IMG/VR virus record: IMGVR_UViG_3300031565_000088
Location: 1 to 44,337 of that record
Length of the DNA: 44,337 nt
Reading direction: 5' to 3' (one strand)
Source of the DNA: a virus
Position 1 is the stretch's first letter. Each line of letters starts with the position of its first letter. The notes under the pieces are model-generated. The model had not been told where the DNA came from. It did not search any database and was given only the letters and a program-made list of their open reading frames with translations. A program made the position numbers and the translations under genes. Shown piece by piece: positions 40,073-44,337 of this stretch.

Positions 40073-40308
40073 AATAATTCTGATTTTTTAGTTGAAAAAA
40101 AAGATGGTGTTAATGGCTTATTGAAAGAGAGAAGACATACCCATAATTTTCCAGTGAATAAAATTCTCATCCTTTCGATAAAGGATAATTGCCAACAGGA
40201 AATTACTTCACCTTGAGGGCTTTCGTTTTTAAAAGCAGGCAATGGTAAATATTCAGGCTGATTCTCGGCATAAACAACATTTTGCTCTTTAAATTTAATT
40301 GGGCTCAT
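40069..40308 (-). CDS. 79-residue phage protein (MSPIKFKEQN type)
   Basis: The protein (MSPIKFKEQNVVYAENQPEY) contains LPLPAFKNESPQGEVISCWQ, then LSFIERMRILFTGKLWVCLL and a C-terminal PLTPSFFSTKKSE. I recall this arrangement in many phage early genes and gene cassettes without known function. The GEVISCW...FTGKLW segment is the hallmark. Confidence 0.75.
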   Translation of the reverse strand: MSPIKFKEQNVVYAENQPEYLPLPAFKNESPQGEVISCWQLSFIERMRILFTGKLWVCLLSFNKPLTPSFFSTKKSELL

Positions 40309-40309
40309 A

Positions 40310-40561
40310 TCAGAATAAATATTTAATTAATTGCTCATAAACAAAATCCCGGTTTTCGTTTATTTCGTCAAGCTCTTCCTGAGTCAACTCCCGGTCATCA
40401 TAATCAGCACTGCAAATATACGCATCACAGAAATCAGGATAATCGTTGTGATCAATCCCGTCAAATTGAATATTATTGATCTTTGAGAAATCAAGTTTTG
40501 CTTCTGTTGGCTCGTCTGAGCCTTCGGGCGGCTTTGGGTTCCATAGATAAATTGTACTCAT
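40310..40561 (-). CDS. 83-residue strongly acidic protein
   Basis: About a third of the residues are Asp or Glu (DHNDYPDFCDAYICSADYDD; ELTQEELDEINENRDF). It is probably folded (aromatic residues spread through it). Acidic small phage proteins can mimic DNA and block host enzymes, but this is an untested idea for this one. It overlaps the NinB-like gene by 4 bases. Confidence 0.65.
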   Translation of the reverse strand: MSTIYLWNPKPPEGSDEPTEAKLDFSKINNIQFDGIDHNDYPDFCDAYICSADYDDRELTQEELDEINENRDFVYEQLIKYLF

Positions 40562-41007
40562 GATTTTGTTTTATGTAGTTTCCAGTTAGGGTCAGGATCA
40601 GGGATATATGTATGATAATATTCAGCACAATAATCCCGAATCGCATTACAGTAAGTCATTTCATCAATAGTCATAAACTCGGATTTAGTGAGTGGTATTT
40701 TCATTAACTCACCGGTTTCTCTATTCATAATTACTTTGTTTGCAAACAATTCTTTCCAGAATAAATCAACTTGATCATTGTCTGTAAACTCATAACCGGC
40801 ATTATTTAAGGCAATCATTGAAAGAGGATAAACAAGTCCATAGAGATAGCGGAATTGTTCAGGTGAGGCTTTTCGCTTCTGTTTTTCAGTTATATTTTGA
40901 TATCTGCCCGGAGGTAGTGCATCCAGTTCTTCCCTGTACTGTTTTGCATTAATAATACGAAAGGGTTTATCCTTTTCTTTAATCCCTATGGCCGATACCT
41001 TTTTCAT
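40558..41007 (-). CDS. NinB-like recombination-associated protein
   Basis: The 149-residue protein has LPPGRYQNITEKQKRKASPE (31-50), QFRYLYGLVYPLSMIALNNA, and a C-terminal part with SEFMTIDEMTYCNAIRDYCA ending in IPDPDPNWK. The basic-aromatic start and the YCAEYYHTYIPDPDP end resemble NinB/YbcN-type proteins that bind single-stranded DNA. Location between SSB-like and RecT genes supports a recombination role. Confidence 0.6.
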   Translation of the reverse strand: MKKVSAIGIKEKDKPFRIINAKQYREELDALPPGRYQNITEKQKRKASPEQFRYLYGLVYPLSMIALNNAGYEFTDNDQVDLFWKELFANKVIMNRETGELMKIPLTKSEFMTIDEMTYCNAIRDYCAEYYHTYIPDPDPNWKLHKTKS

Positions 41008-41267
41008 TTGAATAATTCGTCAATATCTTCCATGCGATTAGTATCGGCAGCTGATTGTTCATTTTGCTTCCATTGCCTGCCATTACCCAAATAGATTTTA
41101 TCGGCTCCCTTTTCAGTTCTTTGTTCAACTGAAACATCATTGCCGTATTGATCTTTCTCATCATTTACCCAAATCGTAAGATTCAGATATTTGCCCTTTT
41201 CACCCGGAATTAATAAATCCTGGTTAACCTTTTTCAAGTTGATTGATGCTGTAATTAATTTGCTCAT
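41004..41267 (-). CDS. SSB-like single-strand DNA-binding protein
   Basis: The 87-residue protein starts with an OB-fold-like series of strands (LITASINLKKVNQDLLIPGE; KGKYLNLTIWVNDEKDQYGN) and ends with an acidic tip (MEDIDELFK), like the partner-binding tails of SSBs. The GN and LGNG motifs recur in small phage SSB-like proteins of the phylum. It directly follows RecT, as expected for a strand-annealing pair. Confidence 0.68.
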   Translation of the reverse strand: MSKLITASINLKKVNQDLLIPGEKGKYLNLTIWVNDEKDQYGNDVSVEQRTEKGADKIYLGNGRQWKQNEQSAADTNRMEDIDELFK

Positions 41268-41268
41268 G

Positions 41269-42042
41269 TTAATATTTTTTAGGCTGATTATTTCTTAACT
41301 CTGAAACAATGTTTTCATATTCCATAAACTTTAATTCAGGATCATTGAGTTTTGCCTCATATATTTCCTTCATATCTTCATCAAAATTAGAAGCCCTGAT
41401 CAGTTCATGCGCCCACATGATATTGGCAGTTGTCGGGGATGTTTCGTGATCAATAGTAATAGCCTTACCGGATGAAGTATCATAATCTTCCTCGACTGCA
41501 AGCCCGGAAATTCCATAGGCTTTAGCCAGACAATGACTTTCAGCAACCTTTTTAATCATAGCCACTGGATCAGCTTTCCAGACGTTGTAACCTTTATTGT
41601 AAGTGTCAAAGTCGGCCCATTCGATAGTCGGGTATTTTGTTCCCTTTGGCTGGCTTATAGCATAGGCACCGAGTATTTTTTCTTTTGAAGTCACATCTTT
41701 GTTATGTGATATTTTGCCCTCTGCAACATTCATTTCAAACCGTTCACCCTCCCGGACCACATCAGAAGATATGCCATTCCACCGTGGATCACGTTGCGCC
41801 TTTGAAAGAAATCCATCCCTTCCGGCAAAGACAATGATATTATTTTTCGCATCCTTATATCCCCATATTTGTTTTGTAAAGGGATTAAGTTCATAAGTCT
41901 TTGCAACATTTAGAAAGTATGAAAGCTCCAGGTCGGTGAAACCTTTTGCAACAGTAGCTTTAATTATTGATACCTCTTCAGGTGAATAGATTTGCACTTG
42001 GTCAGAAATTTGCTGATTAATAGAACGTGTTATTTCAGTCAT
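41269..42042 (-). CDS. RecT/Bet-type single-strand annealing protein
   Basis: The 257-residue protein matches phage recombinase Bet/RecT: FTDLELSYFLNVAKTYELNP (35-54), FTKQIWGYK, NIIVFAGRDGFLSKAQRDPR (68-87), KADPVAMIKKVAESHCLAKA (155-174) and YGISGLAVEEDYD. It anneals homologous single strands in phage recombination. A partner exonuclease is not obvious, unless the DUF1064 or ExoX-like protein acts as one. Confidence 0.88.
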   Translation of the reverse strand: MTEITRSINQQISDQVQIYSPEEVSIIKATVAKGFTDLELSYFLNVAKTYELNPFTKQIWGYKDAKNNIIVFAGRDGFLSKAQRDPRWNGISSDVVREGERFEMNVAEGKISHNKDVTSKEKILGAYAISQPKGTKYPTIEWADFDTYNKGYNVWKADPVAMIKKVAESHCLAKAYGISGLAVEEDYDTSSGKAITIDHETSPTTANIMWAHELIRASNFDEDMKEIYEAKLNDPELKFMEYENIVSELRNNQPKKY

Positions 42043-42187
42043 CTTTTTGGGTTTTAAGTTTCATTGCACAAGCAGAACAAACTTTTCTGTTCTCTGATTC
42101 TTTGTCACCACTTTTACAAATCGGGCAAAACGAATGAGGGTTAATCGCGTTGATCAAGCCCCGAAAAATAGAGTTAATGTTTTCCAT
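42035..42187 (-). CDS. 50-residue zinc-finger-like protein
   Basis: The frame MENINSIFRGLINAINPHSF... has a four-cysteine cluster CPIC (21-24) and CSAC (37-40), typical of a small zinc ribbon. It starts in a TAATG overlap with the 60-residue gene and ends 8 bases inside the RecT gene, both suggesting coupling. Not noted by length-limited gene finders; I judge it real. Confidence 0.65.
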   Translation of the reverse strand: MENINSIFRGLINAINPHSFCPICKSGDKESENRKVCSACAMKLKTQKDD

Positions 42188-42369
42188 TATCTGTTTTTAT
42201 TAAATGAACATCTTTTCTTTTCTTTCATCCATCCTTTGAGTTTGTCTCTTCTATGGAATGTTCCGTGACTGTGCAGTATTACAGGAGGTTTATCCCCCAT
42301 TTTCGCACCAATACCACCTGTCATTAAATGACTTAAAAATAACATCGAAAATACTCTACTTGTTTTCAT
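42187..42369 (-). CDS. 60-residue protein with hydrophobic start
   Basis: The protein (MKTSRVFSMLFLSHLMTGGI) has a weakly hydrophobic start and a basic C-terminal half (KLKGWMKEKKRCSFNKNR). TAATG overlaps on both sides (42367-42371 and 42185-42189) support it. The composition does not point to a family. Confidence 0.5.
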   Translation of the reverse strand: MKTSRVFSMLFLSHLMTGGIGAKMGDKPPVILHSHGTFHRRDKLKGWMKEKKRCSFNKNR

Positions 42370-42626
42370 TAGTCTGATATTAATTGTGTAATTGTAATCT
42401 CCAAAGTTGTCGCAATAATCCAGACCAGTTCAAGATCGGGATGACTGCTTTTACCTGCGTTCATTCTTGCCAGGGTATTAACTTTCGTTTTTATACCTGA
42501 TGTGTAAGAACACATTGTAATCCCGGCAAGTCGTTCATAAGTCATCTTCTTCGCTGGATTTTCTATTATCAGTGCAATGTTGCGAAGATTGTACCGCCTC
42601 ATCTCTCTTGTGATGTATATTTTCAT
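42369..42626 (-). CDS. XRE-type helix-turn-helix regulator
   Basis: The 85-residue protein has a Cro/CI-type helix-turn-helix in its second half: MTYERLAGITMCSYTSGIKT then TLARMNAGKSSHPDLELVWI and ATTLEITITQLIS. The last segment (LWIIATxLEVxxxxLI pattern) is typical of HTH_3 regulators. It is a candidate regulator of the early operon; operator sites are not identified. Confidence 0.7.
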   Translation of the reverse strand: MKIYITREMRRYNLRNIALIIENPAKKMTYERLAGITMCSYTSGIKTKVNTLARMNAGKSSHPDLELVWIIATTLEITITQLISD

Positions 42627-42627
42627 A

Positions 42628-42816
42628 TCATTTCCAGAATTGATACCACTTCTTTTTATGTAAAGCTGAATATATCATATCATTTATCTTAAATTCAATC
42701 TTTAGTTCAATTTCTTTAAGCGTTTCATTAAGTTTCTTATTTTCGTCTGTTAATTTTCTAACTTTTGCCCTTTCATTTTTTAAGGCATCCCTGAATTGTT
42801 CTTTGCTGCTCATCAA
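42628..42816 (-). CDS. 62-residue coiled-coil protein
   Basis: The product (MMSSKEQFRDALKNERAKVR) is a continuous charged helix with heptads (KLTDENKKLNETLKEIELKI) and ends KKWYQFWK. It overlaps the upstream gene by 4 bases. Unknown function; possibly a dimeric host-takeover factor. Confidence 0.6.
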   Translation of the reverse strand: MMSSKEQFRDALKNERAKVRKLTDENKKLNETLKEIELKIEFKINDMIYSALHKKKWYQFWK

Positions 42817-43004
42817 AATACTCCTTTCGCATTTCGTTGCAACCTTCGCTTTATTTCCCGTACTTGCTTAACAGAATAACCTTTCCTGTAAAACTCATCT
42901 TCGTAATCTTTGCCCCATAGTATCAATTCTTCCTGTGCTGCTTTCTTTGCTGCACGTTCAGCTTTAATGCGAGCATCGTTAATTGTTTTTTCGTCGTTTG
43001 TCAT
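42813..43004 (-). CDS. 63-residue charged helical protein
   Basis: The product (MTNDEKTINDARIKAERAAK) is Ala/Lys/Glu-rich at the start and basic near the end (VKQVREIKRRLQRNAKGVF). It may bind nucleic acid. No family recognised; its support is the clean spacing within the early operon. Confidence 0.6.
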   Translation of the reverse strand: MTNDEKTINDARIKAERAAKKAAQEELILWGKDYEDEFYRKGYSVKQVREIKRRLQRNAKGVF

Positions 43005-43016
43005 TGGATTAAATAT

Positions 43017-43115
43017 TTATTTGAATACTTTTACCATTCCGATAAACGCTTTTGCTATTCCTAACAAGGCTGCTGCGACTAAGCCCATTGTGAAAATTAC
43101 TGCGATTGTTGTCAT
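43017..43115 (-). CDS. 32-residue membrane peptide
   Basis: The frame MTTIAVIFTMGLVAAALLGI... ends MVKVFK and is one Ala/Gly-rich hydrophobic segment with a basic end. It fills the space between two early genes. A small membrane protein or toxin-like peptide is possible. Confidence 0.5.
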   Translation of the reverse strand: MTTIAVIFTMGLVAAALLGIAKAFIGMVKVFK

Positions 43116-43125
43116 CTCTTTAGTT

Positions 43126-43515
43126 TTAATGTCCTTGATTTTTTGATTGCATGTATCTTTTTGTTAAATATTTTGATCTCATTCGTTCACTACATATAAC
43201 TTTTGCTTTGAGTCTTTTCTTATGACGTGCCGTTTTCACCATTCCTTCAACTCCTTGATTTGTTTTTTCCTGCAATTTTATGTAATCATCCCATAATTCA
43301 GGATATTTTCCTGGTTTTTTAACTCTCCGAAATGTAAATATTTTTATATAATCCAAAACATCTTCAGTAAATGAAATACCTTCAGCATTGTAATATAACC
43401 ATTTAAGATATGAAGCATCTTGAAGGTCTATTATTTGTTGAACTGACATATACTCATATCTTCCAAATCCAATTATACTTTTAAATGTTAATGTTCTTAA
43501 TCTAACTATATCCAT
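43126..43515 (-). CDS. ExoX-C-terminal-like / DUF3820-like protein
   Basis: The 129-residue protein has FKSIIGFGRYEYMSVQQIID (11-30) and LQDASYLKWLYYN (31-43), which match the FGKYxxxxxxxI...DxxYLxWL pattern of exonuclease X C-terminal-like domains. The C-terminal third is basic (ARHKKRLKAKV). There is no DEDD exonuclease domain. A DNA-binding accessory role is plausible. Confidence 0.65.
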   Translation of the reverse strand: MDIVRLRTLTFKSIIGFGRYEYMSVQQIIDLQDASYLKWLYYNAEGISFTEDVLDYIKIFTFRRVKKPGKYPELWDDYIKLQEKTNQGVEGMVKTARHKKRLKAKVICSERMRSKYLTKRYMQSKNQGH

Positions 43516-43529
43516 CTATTTAGTTTTAA

Positions 43530-43564
43530 GCGGTAACGGGTTTGATGCTATCGCCCCCGACCGC
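43530..43564 (-). other. Stem-loop between the first two early genes
   Basis: GCGGT (43530-43534) pairs with ACCGC (43560-43564), and CGGG (43537-43540) with CCCG (43556-43559), leaving a two-base bulge and a 15-base loop. No T-run follows, so it is not a typical terminator. It could be an mRNA processing or stability element. Confidence 0.45.
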
Positions 43565-43570
43565 AAAGTA

Positions 43571-43774
43571 TTATTTAATATTTTCCCATTTTTCACCATT
43601 CCATCTTGATAGAGTATTCATAATTTTATCACGTCTATAAACTTCAATACCTAAATTTAATGCTTCGATAATTTTAGACTTCGTTTTATATGATCCAATT
43701 CCTTTAGTATAGAATTTATAATACTTTAATGAACAAGTGCCGGGACTTAGTGAATAATCGTTTGTTGTTTTCAT
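43571..43774 (-). CDS. 67-residue first gene of the early operon
   Basis: The protein (MKTTNDYSLSPGTCSLKYYK) is basic and aromatic. It lies first after the strong early promoter, with the context CGCAAAG before its ATG, so it should be among the earliest proteins made. Host takeover is a guess from position; no family recognised. Confidence 0.62.
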   Translation of the reverse strand: MKTTNDYSLSPGTCSLKYYKFYTKGIGSYKTKSKIIEALNLGIEVYRRDKIMNTLSRWNGEKWENIK

Positions 43775-43837
43775 CTTTGCGGTTTTTGTTACTACTTAAT
43801 TTGGTGTGACCCAAATCGGTTTAAAACATTGTTAGTA

Positions 43838-43870
43838 CAAATATACAATTTAATTATATTATAAAACAAA
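43838..43870 (-). promoter_or_regulatory. Strong early promoter
   Basis: The minus strand reads TTTG (43870-43867), 21 bases, TATATTTG (43845-43838) in very AT-rich DNA. It matches the Bacteroidota consensus. Transcription would start near 43831. The leader contains ATTTGG/CCAAAT (43798-43815), which can form a small hairpin before the first gene. Confidence 0.82.
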
Positions 43871-43943
43871 TAAAAATACAATTATTTTACATTTTAACAA
43901 AACTTTAACTTATGAAATAAACTATATACGTAAATATATAAAT

Positions 43944-43972
43944 AAAAAAGAGGCCCCCTATCAGGAGACCTC
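43944..43972 (-). terminator. Strong intrinsic terminator of the late operon
   Basis: On the minus strand GAGGTCTCCT pairs with AGGGGGCCTC (two G-U pairs) across GAT, followed by TTTTTT. It lies 44 bases after the stop of the junction-spanning gene and 74 bases before the early -33 box. It separates late from early transcription. Confidence 0.9.
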
Positions 43973-44016
43973 CCCAGCTAAGTAAACCCTATCAGAAAAC
44001 CATAGCTGTACGCGCG

Positions 44017-44337
44017 TTATTTGTTAAAAGTAAAAGTAACTCCTGTCAGAATAAAAGGTTTCTTCAATTGTGGCGAATAACCTATCCCCAGGTTTACAAG
44101 TTGAAAAGCTGTCACAGTCCCTGCGATCTGCAAGTTTGCTGCTGACTCCCCGCCCGGATCATAACTGAATAGCATCAAAAGATTAAATCCATAATTAGAA
44201 TATGGCAAACCATCCTGTTCTATATAATGGTTGTACGATACCCCAGTACCCATTGAATTAAATGCCTTGACAATAAACCCCGCTTCTTTATCCGGAATAA
44301 ATTGCATGGCTGTAATTGAAATAGTGGGGCGGAATAA
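44017..44337 (-). CDS. C-terminal part of secreted / outer-membrane-like protein (crosses contig junction)
   Basis: This is the 3' part of the gene described at 1-306. The frame is open to the right edge and matches the left edge in frame. It ends with GYSPQLKKPFILTGVTFTFN and Lys, with aromatic residues placed as in outer-membrane strands. In the left copy the codon at the mismatch is AGT (Ser), here GGT (Gly), in the segment Q-D-(S/G)-L-P-Y. The Met at 44307 is internal, not the start. Confidence 0.8.
   Translation of the reverse strand, partial: LFRPTISITAMQFIPDKEAGFIVKAFNSMGTGVSYNHYIEQDGLPYSNYGFNLLMLFSYDPGGESAANLQIAGTVTAFQLVNLGIGYSPQLKKPFILTGVTFTFNK
44194..44337. repeat. Right copy of 144-bp terminal overlap
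   Basis: Same sequence as bases 1-144 except one base (position 44211 is C; position 18 is T). It gives the contig a redundant end. Confidence 0.93.

Noticed and set aside
43867-44016. Repeated CTGATAGGG words and the ACGCGCGT palindrome near 43950-44020, considered as an attachment or cos site.
   Set aside because: One copy of the word is part of the terminator hairpin, and there is no integrase or known cos pattern to support a site.

Overview
The window is the complete genome of a tailed, probably siphovirus-type bacteriophage (head, portal, terminase, tape measure, no sheath gene) infecting a member of the Bacteroidota. It is presented as a linear contig whose first and last 144 bases are the same sequence with one mismatch. 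The molecule is therefore circular or circularly permuted, about 44,193 bp, and one gene runs across the junction. The host assignment rests on four things seen here: promoters of the Bacteroidota type (TTTG, 18-21 bp, TAnnTTTG), A-rich translation starts without Shine-Dalgarno sequences, signal peptides ending in AQ or SQ, and protein families typical of that phylum and its phages (Fib_succ-type repeats, connector of the DUF6712 type). Every gene I accept is on the minus strand, so transcription runs from high to low coordinates. I see no integrase, excisionase, reverse transcriptase, CRISPR array or tRNA gene; a lytic lifestyle is likely but not proven.

Layout in transcription order. (1) 43838 down to about 38400: early operon from a strong promoter, with many small proteins, an XRE-type regulator, RecT, an SSB-like protein, a NinB-like protein, a DUF1064 endonuclease-like protein and a DNA methyltransferase broken in two by a frameshift. 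(2) 38411 to 33552: a second promoter with a structured leader, then replication genes (helicase-loader-like protein, DUF1376-type initiator carrying iteron-like repeats inside its gene, DnaA C-terminal-domain protein), a YopX protein and a transglycosylase endolysin. (3) 33530 to 33259: a non-coding stretch with a possible promoter, a terminator and a multi-hairpin RNA-like element. (4) 33258 to 20300: two small genes, a methyltransferase, the terminase subunits, the neck and tail genes, and a tape measure protein predicting a tail near 107 nm. (5) 20303 to 13393: about nine genes for glycan synthesis, translationally coupled to the end of the tape measure gene. (6) 13385 to 12311: a ParB-like gene as its own transcription unit, with consensus promoter, structured leader and terminator. 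(7) 12268 to the contig start, continuing at 44193 to 43944: the head operon (ClpP-like protease fused to scaffold, major capsid protein, portal, connector), three receptor-binding or depolymerase-like proteins, putative lysis proteins and an outer-membrane-like protein, closed by a strong terminator.

The most unusual parts are: the glycan island with its own UDP-GlcNAc 4,6-dehydratase-like enzyme; the Sec signal peptides on two beta-helix spike proteins and the junction-spanning protein; the structured intergenic RNA candidates; the frameshifted methyltransferase; and the iteron-like repeats inside the initiator gene. Functions are inferred from sequence reading alone; no searches, folding or structure predictions were run.
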